From: Arma custos
Lineage: Eukaryota; Arthropoda; Insecta; Hemiptera; Pentatomidae
DNA length: 64,000 nt
Assembly (NCBI GenBank): GCA_037127475.1
Contig: CM073764.1
Location: 54,429,292-54,493,291 of the forward strand
Direction: 5' to 3'
Positions 45,790 through 55,828 of the stretch are shown piece by piece (positions within the stretch are counted from its first letter, which is position 1; the number at the start of each line of letters is the position of its first letter). A model generated the notes under the pieces. That model saw only the letters and a program-made list of their open reading frames with translations. It was not told the origin of the DNA and did no database searches. Made by a program: the position numbers and the translations under genes.

Positions 45790-45937
45790 GATTAAAAATT
45801 AAATTAAATTAAAAAGGAGAAATGCAGATGCAGTGGATATAAGTAACCATAAATAATGTAAATTGTGTGAAAAATTAAAAGTCAATGGTCAAAATGTAAT
45901 TAATAAAAGAATGGCATAATAAATTAAGAATGTAAGG

Positions 45938-46306
45938 TTATTTTAGTAAATTAAAAATTTGGGAGTAGGTTAGGGATAGGTGATGGGAGTCGGTCTTGGC
46001 ATTAACGGTAGAGGAATCTAAATTGATGTGAATGGTTTCTGAGAGGATGCGTTTATTATAATTAGGAACGGAGGCTAGGATCGACGTATTTTCGAAGTCA
46101 AAAATGTGGTTAAAGGATAGGGTGTGTTCGGAGAGTTTAGAAGCGGTTGGGTTGTGGGAGGAAATGGAGTATTTGTGTTGGGTAATGCGGTCTTTAAGTA
46201 GGTTTTTGGTTTTGCTGATGTAGGAAGAGTTGCAGTTGGGAGTAGAGCAAGGAATACGATAGACGACCTGAGAGCGATGTTTTAGAGGAATGGGATCTTT
46301 TAACAT
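45938..46306 (-). pseudogene. Third Penelope endonuclease fragment at the palindrome centre
   Basis: A 122-codon minus frame repeating the GIY-YIG region with a few differences (SSYISKTKN in place of SSYIGETKN, so the Gly and Glu of the motif are lost). It starts abruptly where the central RT fragment of the plus strand begins (46310), marking a recombination or template-switch junction. Confidence 0.8.
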
Positions 46307-46601
46307 CCCTCACCATTCCTGATCATTACATCCTCACTTCCTTCGATGTCGAAAGTCTTTTTACCAACATACCCTTAGATAAAGTCCTTGTCATTATAGA
46401 TAACAACTGGTCACTACCTACTCCCAAATTTTTAATTTACTAAAATAACCTTACATTCTTAATTTATTATGCCATTCTTTTATTAATTACATTTTGACCA
46501 TTGACTTTTAATTTTTCACACAATTTACATTATTTACGGTTACTTATATCCACTGCATCTGCATTTCTCCTTTTTAATTTAATTTAATTTTTAATCAAAT
46601 C

Positions 46602-47620
46602 CCCTCGCTCCTGACCTCTCCAATATTGTCCTAAATGACCTTCTAGACTCTATCCTACCCTAGTTCCGTGACGATGTCATTTTCATTAAAAAATATGTGG
46701 ACGACCTCCTCCTTATCCTAAATCCTAACATCATTCCAGGTTAATTATCATCCTTCAATGCATACCATCCCCGCCTACATTTCACTGTTGAACTTGAACA
46801 TAACAAATCACTACCTTTCCTTGACCTCCGTATCATTAAAAATCCCGATCACACCTTATCCACTGATTGGTATACGAAACCCACCTATTCTGGCAGACTC
46901 CTCAATTATTACTCCCAACATCCGCACCACCAAATAATCAATGTCGCCAAAAATATCATCCACCGTGGCCTATCCCTCTCCGACGCTTGCTTCCATAACA
47001 CCAACACCCAACGCATCAAAGAAATCCTATTAAAAAACAATTTTCCTCCCCATGTTATCAATAAACTCATCCATCACCATTATAACCCACCCACCCACAC
47101 CCGATCTCCACATCCGCCTTCTATCCCTATATACAGATCCTTGCCATATATACCCTCCCTCTCTAATAACATTCAAAAATCCCTACGTTCCGCGATCCCC
47201 AATTTACGCATCGCCTTTAAATCCCACAACAAACTCTCCAATATTTATACCCGAGTTAAAGATCCCATTCCTCTAAAACATCGCTCTCAGGTCGTCTATC
47301 GTATTCTTTGCTCTACTCCCAACTGCAACTCTTCCTACATCGGCGAAACCAAAAACCTACTTAAAGACCGCATTACCCAACACAAATACTCCATTTCCTC
47401 CCACAACCCAACCGCTTCTAAACTCTCTGAACACGCCTTATCCTTTAACCACATTTTTGACTTCGACAATACGTCGATCCTAGCCTCCGTTCCTAATTAT
47501 AATAAACGCATCCTCTCAGAAACCATTCACATCAATTTAGATTCCTCTACCGTTAATGCCAAGACCGACTCCCATCACCTATCCCTAACCTACTCGCAAA
47601 TTTTTAATTTACTAAAATAA
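46602..47620 (+). pseudogene. Penelope-like RT end and GIY-YIG endonuclease, right arm
   Basis: Plus-strand reading: DLSNIVLNDLLDSIL, VIFIKKYVDDLLLIL (catalytic YVDD box), a stop at 46742-46744, then FTVELEHNKSLPFLDLRI and a linker. The GIY-YIG endonuclease follows (YRILCSTPNC, SSYIGETKNLLKDRITQHKY; 47290-47400) and the protein ends QIFNLLK before the stop at 47618-47620. It is followed by a duplicated 3' UTR segment and the terminal repeat with hammerhead motif 7. The single stop is the only lesion seen in this part. Confidence 0.85.
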
Positions 47621-48754
47621 CCTTACATTCTTAATTTATTATGCCATTCTTTTATTAATTACATTTTGACCATTGACTTTTAATTTTTCACACAATTTAC
47701 ATTATTTACGGTCACTTATATCCACTGCATCTGCATTTCTCCTTTTTAATTTAATTTAATTTTTCACGCAATTTACATTATTTACGGTCACTTATATCCA
47801 CTGCATCTGCATTTCTCCTTCCCCCTTCTTTGTCATTATTTTTTTGGCCGTCAGAGATCGCCTTTATCGCTTCCGCCCGCCCGGCCCAACGTATTTCTCA
47901 CTTGTGTCTGAGCTCCCCAAGCTGTAGCGTGTTTTATTCGGTTAGTACATATCTTAGTATTTATCTTATCTCCATCCTTTTCACATTCACCTTTCTTCGC
48001 ACACCTACTTTTGGCATCCATCATATGTTAATAGTATAGAGTTCACTATTATTTAGCCTCATATTTTTCATCTACTGTATTTCTTTACCTATTTTCTATA
48101 TGTTTATGTTATATTCACATCTTATTTTGCATTAATGCCACTTCTTTCTAACTGTATACAGTTACATATTAACTTCCCTTACTTATATTTCCTTTTCTTT
48201 TCATTCTTCATAGTTCATAGTTATAAATACCACTATTTTCAATGTTTAATTTTTGAAATTTATCTATCTTTTCTTTCTATATATGCTTGTATTATTACAC
48301 TTTACCTATGTAACCCCTCATGTCTGGTATCTTATCCATATCTATAATTAAACTAGTTTTTTCTAAATCCTTCATACTCACTGCCCTTTTTCTATATTTT
48401 AATCTTCTCTTTTTGTATCTTTCCGTTTACCTCCTCATTTTTCTTTCCCTTTATATTATTGTTTACATTTTATCCTTTCTTGACACGTATTTTTTTCTAT
48501 TTTATATTCGTATTCTTGTATTATTATATCTGTCACTATTAGAATTTCTGTTCATCATCTACAATTTTATTTTATCTATCACTATTTTAAGTTTATTATA
48601 TTCTGTAACCAGTCTTATATTCATTCTTATTTATCATATATCTATTCACTATTTCATCATATCTAGTCACTATTTTAATTTCCACTCCTGTACCACTTTA
48701 TATATTCTTGTTACTGCTACGTTTTTATATATTTCTGTTTGTTTCTCTCTCTTA

Positions 48755-48793
48755 GCCCTGAAGATGGCCTACATTGTAGGCCGAAACGTCGGC
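48755..48793 (+). ncRNA. Hammerhead ribozyme motif 7, in the Penelope-like element
   Basis: Plus-strand copy about 1.1 kb downstream of the GIY-YIG coding region, in the terminal repeat (pLTR) of the Penelope-like element. This ties the motif family to Penelope-like elements, where hammerhead ribozymes have been reported. Confidence 0.85.
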
Positions 48794-48907
48794 ACATAAT
48801 AAATAAGTTATGCTTATTTTGGTGTTTTGATTGACTGCACCCCCAACTATTTCTTCCTTAAATTTGAAGATACAGTCGACCAATTTTTCTCTAATATAAA
48901 CTAGGAT

Positions 48908-49100
48908 AATGACTACGACTAACTATATCGGACTATCTGACTAAGATCTATGTCTTACAGCAAGGCTTATATACAATAGTGAGGGAAGGGGAGAGTGCTG
49001 ACTCAGGAATGTAGGATTATGCACCTTAACTTTCGACGAACACTAAAAGTACCGGTAATAACCATACGCAATCAACGTCTAAGGCTTCAAAAAACTAATA
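48908..49100 (-). promoter_or_regulatory. Errantivirus-like 5' LTR, upstream part with TATA box
   Basis: On the minus strand TGTATATAAGCCTTG (about 48980-48965) looks like the TATA box of the LTR. The LTR continues after the Penelope insertion at 43702-43611 with CCAATAAAG, a likely polyadenylation signal. The upstream border near 49100 is approximate. Confidence 0.6.
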
Positions 49101-49157
49101 GCGGGCCAAGAATTTATTTTCTCAATACCAGGAACTCTGTTATATATTAAGGTTTAT

Positions 49158-50468
49158 TTGTTGAATAAGGAAATTTTTGCTTTATTAAATACCGGGGGGA
49201 CCAAATCAGCTATTTCTGAAGATTTTTTTTATAAACTAAAAGGGAAAAATTTACATATTAGAAATTGTAGTGTTACTGTCACAGTTGGAAATAACGATGC
49301 GATCGCGGTAAATAAATTTATTATGACGAATTTGAAAATACAACGGAATTCTTGGCCCTTAGAATTTTTGGTGATACCAAATTTAGCATTTGATATGATT
49401 TTAGGGATTGATTTTGTGAAAAAGACAGGTTTAATATTTGATGGATTTAAGGAAGAATTTTGTTTTAATTATAATGTTTCTGAGAAATTTAAATTGTTTA
49501 GTGATAAAGATTTAAACGGTGCCCAATTAAATGTATTTAAATCACATAAATTATTAGGGGAACTTAAAAAACAATTCCCAACTGTACTCACTTCGGATTT
49601 AGGGAAAACTCATTTAATTGAATATGATATTAAATTGAAAGAAAATTGCAAATTAGAAAACTCTAAAACTGTATACCGCTTCGGGCCGCCAAAAATGAAA
49701 ATTTTGAAAAAAGAAATTGATAATTTAATTGAAAAAGGTGTTATTGAAAAATGCTTCTCTTCGTTTGTCTCACCGGGTTTTTTAGTAGACAAGAAATCGA
49801 ATGATGGCAACAAGTACCATCGATTAGTTGTCGATTACAGAAAATATAGCTTTATTATCGAATTTATTGCTTACCCTTTGCCCACGATTGACAGTGTTTT
49901 TAATTTTTTGAAAGAGGCCAGATATTTTAGTGTACTAGATTTGAATGCAGCTTATCATCAGATTCCTTTGTCGGAGAATTAAAAAAAATGAGTGGCTTTT
50001 TCAACTCCATGGTCAGTGTATACGTATAGGTGTATTCCTTTTGGTTTAAAGACAGGTGGTCAAATTTTATCAGCCCTCATGGATCAAATCGTCGGAGATC
50101 TTCGGTACAAATTTGTTTTTACTTATTTAGATGATGTTTTGATATATTCTAGGACTTATGAGGAGCATTTAGAACATTTAAAGATTGTAATGTCTAGGTT
50201 CAGAGAAGCTGGGTTCACTGTCAATCCTGATAAAATTATTATTGCTTCAAGTTCTGTCAAATATTTAGGGCATAAGATAGAGGATGGTTGTATTTCTATG
50301 ATTGAGGATAGAGTAAAGGCTTTATTAGAAATTCCTAGACCAAATACTGCCAAACAAATTAGTCAATTTATAGGTGCAGTGAATTTTTTTTCAAAGTTTA
50401 TTCCTGACTTGTCTGTATTAGCTGAACCTCTGAACTTTTTTTTTTTTTTCCCTACCTGCCATCGCTGA
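49158..50468 (+). pseudogene. Gypsy-2 protease and reverse transcriptase
   Basis: The frame opens with ALLNTGGTKSAISEDFF, a protease site in which the catalytic Asp of DTG is Asn, followed by FDMILGIDFVKKTGL. RT motifs: FVSPGFLVDKKS, YHRLVVDYRKY, FSVLDLNAAYHQIPL, then after a stop at 49979-49981 and a frame change FGLKTGGQILSALM, FTYLDDVLIYSRTYEEH and VKYLGHKIEDG. The catalytic YLDD box is kept. The frame ends in the inserted T-run at 50436. Confidence 0.88.
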
Positions 50469-50477
50469 CATACGGGG

Positions 50478-51036
50478 TAGATTTTTCTAAAACCTTTCAT
50501 GTTTACACGAACGCCTCCACGAGGGGATTGGGGACGGTGCTTGCGCAGCTGGCCCCTGACGGAAGTATTCGACCGCTCTCCTATGCTGGTAGGAGTCTGT
50601 TAAAGCATGAGTGAAATTATAGTGCCTATGAGTTGGAGGCCTAGGCTGTGTGTTTGCGGTAGAGAAGTGGAAGGAAGTCCTAGGGTCCCGCCATTTTCAT
50701 CTATTTAGCGATCACGCAGCTCTTAGGGCTCTAAATCAGAACGCACACTTAGGTGGTCGATTAGCTCGCTGGATAGTGCGACTCCTTCCCTTTAGTTTTA
50801 CTGTGCATCATATTAAGGGCGAAAAAAATTCAATTGCTGACTATCTCTCTAGAAATCCCATGGACGATTCCTTTGAATTTGGTGAAAATGAATTGTTGAA
50901 TGTATTTCAGGTTGAATGTATTAGGATTCTTGAGTTGTTTAAAGATTTGTCCTTTTGTCAGTCTGATAATCCCGACACCAAAGAAATTATGAAAAAATTA
51001 AAACATAAGATCAAAGTTAAGAATTATTTATTATAA
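50478..51036 (+). pseudogene. Gypsy-2 RNase H
   Basis: FHVYTNASTRGLGTVLAQLA (the catalytic Asp before AS is Asn), YAGRSLLKHE, two stops, then HLFSDHAALRALNQNAHLGG, ARWIVRLLPFSFTVHHIKG and IADYLSRNPM. The order is canonical. Stops near 50613 and 50645 and the DAS-to-NAS change make it dead. Confidence 0.85.
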
Positions 51037-51210
51037 TGCAATTGGGAAAAACCACAATGCAAAGCCTTATGTTTCAAAATATACACCTACTTAAGTAGGT
51101 GTATATTTTGAAACATAAGGCTTTGCATTGTGGTTTTTCCCAATTGCATTATAATTAATAATAGTGTTTCTTTTTGAGTTTTTGGCTCTATTTTAGTGTT
51201 AAGAATTATT
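51029..51210. mobile_element. Palindromic insertion with 13-bp target duplication in Gypsy-2 pol
   Basis: A perfect inverted repeat of 126 bp (51030-51155, 63-bp arms, no spacer, centre CTACTTAAGTAG) plus a 42-nt tail, flanked by GTTAAGAATTATT at 51016-51028 and 51198-51210. The flanking copies both encode VKNY in the element's reading frame, so the segment was inserted into previously continuous coding sequence. No family could be recognised. Confidence 0.8.
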
Positions 51211-52270
51211 CTTTAATAAATGGGAAATTAATTTATTGGTTATCTGAGAGAAAATTTAGATACATCGTGCATGCATCTTTAAAGGATATGTTATTTAAAT
51301 ATTATCATGAATCGGAATTTGGGTGTCATTTAGGTATTAAAAAGACCACTGATAAGATATCTTCAATTTTTTATTGGCCTAATATAAAAAAAATTGTATC
51401 TGATAGAGTTAATAAATGTTTAGTTTGTCAACGTTCAAAAAGTGATAGAGTTGGAAATAAGGGCAAATTATCGTCGTATATTATAAATAAAAATAATGAA
51501 CAACTATTTATTGATTTAGCTGGCCCATTGCCCAGAACAAAAAAGGATTTTGAATATATTTTTATTGCTGTAGATTCATTCTCGAGATTTTCTTGGTTTA
51601 TCCCAATGCGTCGATCGAATGCTAATACGGTTATTGATATATTAAAAAATCATATTTTTGCCCAACATGGATTGTGGAATATTATTTGTTCGGATAGAGC
51701 GGTGATTTTCAGATCCCAAATTTACAGTGATTTTTGTTGAAACTGGATATAAAAAATAATTTTTAATTAGGCATTATCCCAATCCCAGTTTTGCCGCACG
51801 ACAGATAAGGAATTTGAAAACTGCGATAACTTGTTTCCATGCGGAAAATCAACAAGAGTGGGATAAGAATATTAATTTTATACAAATTTCACTTAATTCC
51901 GCGAAAAATTTATCTACTGGGGTCTCTCCTGCTAAACTTTTCCTGGGCCATGAACTTAACATCTACGATAAATATTTTATGGGATTTGGATGATACTGAT
52001 AACAGGGATCCGGAAGAAATATGGGAGACGGCATGTAAGAACTTAATTTGGGTTCATAAGAGATCTGAATTTTATTATAACAAAACTCATCAAAAAGTAC
52101 GATTACAATTAAATGATAGGGTCGTTATTAAGTCATACATTTTGTCAAGTAAAAAAGATTTCATCAATGCGAAATTATCCTATAAATTGCAAGATTGATT
52201 ACTGACGTCTCCTATGAGGTGACCAATGAGTCAGATGATAGTGATATTAAAATTGCCCATATTTCCCAAT
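51211..52270 (+). pseudogene. Gypsy-2 integrase
   Basis: HHCC domain (GCHLGIKKTTDKISSIFYWP, CLVCQRSKSD) and catalytic core (LFIDLAGPLPRTKKDFEYIF, then IICSDRAVIFRSQIY with the second Asp) are present to a stop at 51738-51740. After it the frame is shifted and AT-rich; the C-terminal region DRVVIKSYILSSKKDFINAK (about 52115-52180) resembles the end of Gypsy integrases. The third catalytic residue region is damaged. Confidence 0.8.
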
Positions 52271-53150
52271 TAAAGAAAATTAGTGATTAATAGGAAAATT
52301 AGGAAAAATATATATATATACATTTTGTTTGTTTTTTTAATATGAGAAAAAGAAAATTTTTAAGCAAAAATTTAAATAAATAAAAGAATGTAATACAAGT
52401 CTGTTTCCCTTGTATGTCCTAATTTTATCCTAAGGCAGCAAGTATATTTGTAAAATGAAAGATGTTTATGCTCAGTTGCAAGTAAATATTGTTTACAGAG
52501 AGATTAGAGATGACCTTGAACTTGGCCTGTGAAGAATTTAGTTTGTTTTGTATTATGAGTATCATGTTAAATTAATATTGTAATGAAAGTAGGATATTTT
52601 TATTTTGGAATTGATTCTGTTTTTTGAGTTTCAGATTTTTTAATATATATATTTATATATATAATCTATTGTAAGAAGATTATCACACAAGATGAGTGAT
52701 GCTTTATTTTGGTTTCATTTGAGAGAAGTATTATATATATTTTTTTATTTGCTAACCTTGATTTATTTTTATTGAATTTCTACATATATAATTGATTTTG
52801 TTTAAAGAAAGAATATGTTATATTGTATATATATGTTGTATGAAAGGAATTTATGTCTGTAAAATGTTGTATATTTGTTTGGGGCAACTGATTAAATGAA
52901 AAATAATAATGGCCAAGTTTCTTCGAAATATTATATTTAAGTATTTTATGGATATATAATGTATGATATTATTAGTACATTTGTATAAATTATGTTTATA
53001 TATTGGTATAGAAAAAAATTAAATTAATTAATTGATTATTATGAATATGTACAATGTAATTGAAGATGTTTTAATGGCATCTAATATGGTCAAAGGACAT
53101 AAGTTATCAAAGTTTATATTCCAGATCGAGAGAACATTGTTCGAGTTATG
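52271..53150. other. AT-rich region after Gypsy-2 pol
   Basis: No gene, RNA or repeat family recognised. Very AT-rich, with short TATATA tracts. It probably belongs to the 3' untranslated part of Gypsy-2, but no 3' LTR was found. Confidence 0.4.
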
Positions 53151-53170
53151 TTGCAGAGAACACTGCAATG

Positions 53171-53340
53171 CTCGAGCAGCACCTCGTTAAACTGTGATTC
53201 CAGAGATCATCATTTCAGAGATCTTCCAGAGATCTCGAGCAGCACCTCGTTAAACTGCGATTCCAGAGATCATCATTTTAGAGATCTTCCAGAGATCTCG
53301 AGCAGCACCTCGCTCGTTAAACTGCGATTCCAGAGATCTT
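53171..53340 (+). repeat. 63-bp minisatellite, about 2.7 copies
   Basis: Units start CTCGAGCAGCACCTCG at 53171, 53234 and 53297 (period 63 bp). In one frame each unit reads a 21-residue repeat (SSSTSLNCDSRDHHFRDLPE plus I). The third unit has a 4-bp CTCG duplication and is truncated. No promoter or function is evident. Confidence 0.85.
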
Positions 53341-53469
53341 CGAGCAACATCTCAAAAAAGAAAACTGCAATCCAGAGAACATCAAGACTGGACATCAACG
53401 AGCAACACTTCGCATCAAGAAGATACAAGTATTTTAAAATTATTTTGTATTTGTATAAATTCAATCTTT

Positions 53470-54784
53470 AAATAAAATGGGGAATGTTTAAAATAAATTT
53501 TAATTATTGATTATGGATAAAAGTAAAAATGTTGTGAACATTTTTTTGGGAAATTGATTGAAAATAATATGTGAATTTTTTTTTTAAGATAATAAACAAA
53601 TTAAATTATAAAAGAGTCCTCATAAAATATTTAAAAAAAAAAAGAGAGAAAAATAATAAAATATGAGACTGAAGTTTTTTTTCCACATGTATTTAAATTG
53701 ATTTTTGGCTTTGACAAAAGCAAGATCAACTTATATAGATGTTTTTTTGTTTCAGTAGTATGAAAATAACTAACAATAAAATATTAAGGATAATTAAAAA
53801 TAAAAAAAAGATATAAATGAAATAGAGGACTGAATAATATAATTAGTGGAAGTTTTGAATAATGTTAAATTGAATATTTTGAATTTGGAATAAATTGTGT
53901 TGTATACAAGTATTGATTAAAATTTGGTGAACGGATACTCTATATTGTTGAAATAAGCTTCAAGTTACCTATAGAGACCTTATATTGTAAAGAAAAATTT
54001 TGATGATTGATTTTCACTTCAGTATTTAATTCATATGCATCTTCGTATTAAAAATGTGCAAGTGGTCTCTAGATTTAAGATAATTTAAGTACGATTAATT
54101 TAGAATAATTTGTGCTAGTGGTTGATATGTACATATAAATCAAATAATAATTAGAAATCACCACATATTACCACTTACACCCCCATACATTTTATTTAAT
54201 GGGCAGAAATTTTGATGGTTAGTTTCCATAAATTAAGGGTCCCACATTTTACTCCGATGTGCTTGTTCCTGTATTTTGATTATTGATATGACCGTGGGTC
54301 CCTTCAGTGACGTGGAAAGGGTGTGTGGAGTACTTGTGTCCTTTCCTGAAGATGGCACAGGTTAACTGAACGAATGGCGAACCCATTCATGAGGTTAATC
54401 CTGTTTGCCTTATCCTTCTGGAAGATGGTACCGGACGATAGATCTTGTGGCCATCTTCCTACCCTTCCTTTGGAAGGCGCAGTTTCTGCAGTTTGTTGTT
54501 TTAGTCGATGGCCATTCACCTATCCAAGAAAGTACTAACCAGGCTTGTCAATGCTGAACTTACATTACCTATTGAAAGCTCCTCAGCCAATGTTGCCTAA
54601 ATCTCATTACTTTTATGTCTCTTACTTGATTTTTAGTGATAATGAAAACAATGAATGGATTTGAATCTGTTAAAATAGCAAGTGGAGCCGTGATTTCAAC
54701 CAGATTATTCTTTAAATTAATAATTGGACCTTAACATAAAATAGAAAGGATAATATTGAATCTGGAAACATAAGAAATTGATAC
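53470..54784. other. Intron sequence left of the catalytic-loop exon
   Basis: AT-rich to about 54290. The stretch 54290-54600 has a more balanced composition and contains CCTGAAGATG and repeated GGAAGATGG-like words. I could not assign it to a gene or repeat family. Confidence 0.35.
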
Positions 54785-55007
54785 CTGATCAATAGCAGAC
54801 ATAAGGACATTTCTGCAGGCGAGATCTCTGTGAAGATACCTCTTGGCTTCAAGATAAGCCATGCCCTGAGCGACCTGAGTGGCATAGTCCCAGAGCAGAC
54901 TGATGGAAAGTTTTCCTAGCTGTTTCCTAAGATAATCCAGAAGAGAACCATGGGGGGCCAGTTCTGTGATCATCATCAGCGGCTGGGTCAGCACTATCCC
55001 GTACAAT
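54785..55007 (-). CDS. Ack: ACK kinase, exon with hinge and catalytic loop
   Basis: This exon encodes the hinge and catalytic loop of the kinase C-lobe: LYGIVLTQPLMMITELAPHG, then HRDLACRNVL with the catalytic aspartate and the Mg-binding asparagine. It is 223 nt (one base plus 74 codons) with the acceptor AG at 55008-55009 and a GTATCA donor at 54784. It ends in phase 0 after Ile-Asp-Gln. The next coding exon, starting VKIGDFG, is not met until 6197, so the intron spans about 48.6 kb. Catalytic residues are intact, so nothing suggests a pseudogene. Confidence 0.93.
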
Positions 55008-55457
55008 CTTTACAGTAATTAAATAATATATAATGTAATAAAAATTATCTAACAAATAACAGTATCTATCTTATTGCTACAGGCCTATAATCTTTATAAT
55101 TGGAGTATTGATTATAGAAGTTAATAAATAAAGTGAAACATACACAATAAATTATTTAAAATAGTTCATAACATAAATATTTTTACATAAGTTTTATATC
55201 ATGTCTCAATATTGAAAAAAAAACAGTTTTATTAGTTTTTTTAGCCATTATTTGTATGTTTCATTTATTGTAATTATTTATATATTGAAAAGATGTAATT
55301 GGGCTAAAAGAATAAACATAAAACTTGGTAGAAAAATATCAAAATTGAACAGATTAGTGGCCACAAGCGTGAACATTTTCTCCCTTAACTAATCACTTTT
55401 AAATCAAATATATTTACAGTTACACCGACACAGTTCACCCAGCCATCTCTCCCATTA

Positions 55458-55496
55458 GCCCTGAAGATTACCTACAAAGTAGGTCGAAACGTCGGC
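55458..55496 (+). ncRNA. Hammerhead ribozyme motif 8, diverged
   Basis: Plus-strand copy in the ACK intron between the glycine-loop and catalytic-loop exons. Helix II is TACCTAC/GTAGGTC with loop AAA; the first pair is a mismatch (T against C) while the other six are kept. The core CTGAAGA/GAAACGTC is intact. The flanking element is truncated on its left side. Confidence 0.72.
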
Positions 55497-55828
55497 ACAA
55501 ATAAAAATAAGTTTTAATTATTTGGTGTTTTTTTGACTGCCCAACTATCTCCATTCTCCATATATATTTTTAACTTATTAATTTAATTAATAAATATAAG
55601 ATGAAAGAAAAGTGAACAAGATTGGTTTTGGTAATGGTAAATGACAATTAAAAACCATTAGAGTAGTTATATTACAGACAAGCAAATCAATGTGAAGTTT
55701 AATTAAAAAAACTGTATAAATCATTTTAATAATATTTCAGCATAAGTAAAATATAAAACTAGAGGTCAATTAGTTATACACTCACATAAATAACTATATT
55801 AAGCTATTAATTTTATTATTGGAATTAC

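Larger units (their letters stand above)
43703..48895. mobile_element. Palindromic Penelope-like element (RT/GIY-YIG) with 12-bp TSD
   Basis: One insertion flanked by ATAAACTAGGAT (43691-43702 and 48896-48907) inside the errantivirus LTR. Two inverted arms (about 43703-45985 minus, 46419-48895 plus) each encode the end of the RT, a GIY-YIG endonuclease, a 3' UTR and the terminal repeat. The centre (45986-46418) holds a third endonuclease piece on minus and an RT piece on plus (TSFDVESLFTNIPLDKVL). The left arm lacks about 250 bp, including its hammerhead. Head-to-head partial copies are a known habit of Penelope-like elements. Confidence 0.88.
37651..49100 (-). mobile_element. Errantivirus-like Gypsy element with env, split by a Penelope insertion
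   Basis: On the minus strand: 5' LTR (about 49100-48908 plus 43702-43611), a tRNA-Lys-type primer site (43592-43609), gag, protease, RT, RNase H, integrase and a truncated env. The gag-pol-env order, a zinc-knuckle-free Asn/Tyr-rich Gag and a furin-site Env are the errantivirus pattern. The 3' end is missing: env breaks off at 37651 against the repeat cluster. It is an old, non-functional copy with frameshifts in every domain and a substituted integrase residue. Confidence 0.88.
49158..52270 (+). mobile_element. Gypsy-2 pol region
   Basis: The plus-strand continuation of the element that begins at 33332: protease, RT, RNase H, integrase. It is separated from the gag start by about 14.4 kb of nested insertions. 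Internal damage: a stop at 49980, a 42-bp LINE-tail insertion at 50436-50477, several stops in RNase H, a 182-bp palindromic insertion at 51029-51210 and a stop in the integrase at 51738-51740. Confidence 0.85.

Noticed and set aside
48320..48799. 159-codon hydrophobic ORF (and its partners at 35178 and 36966)
   Set aside because: It is the translation of the Penelope terminal repeat, whose conserved part is the hammerhead RNA; the peptide VGRNVGT at its end is just the ribozyme core read as codons.
53470..54300. 3' LTR of Gypsy-2
   Set aside because: No stretch matches the TGTGGTGACCACAT start or the other parts of the LTR at 33332-34159 beyond short chance words.
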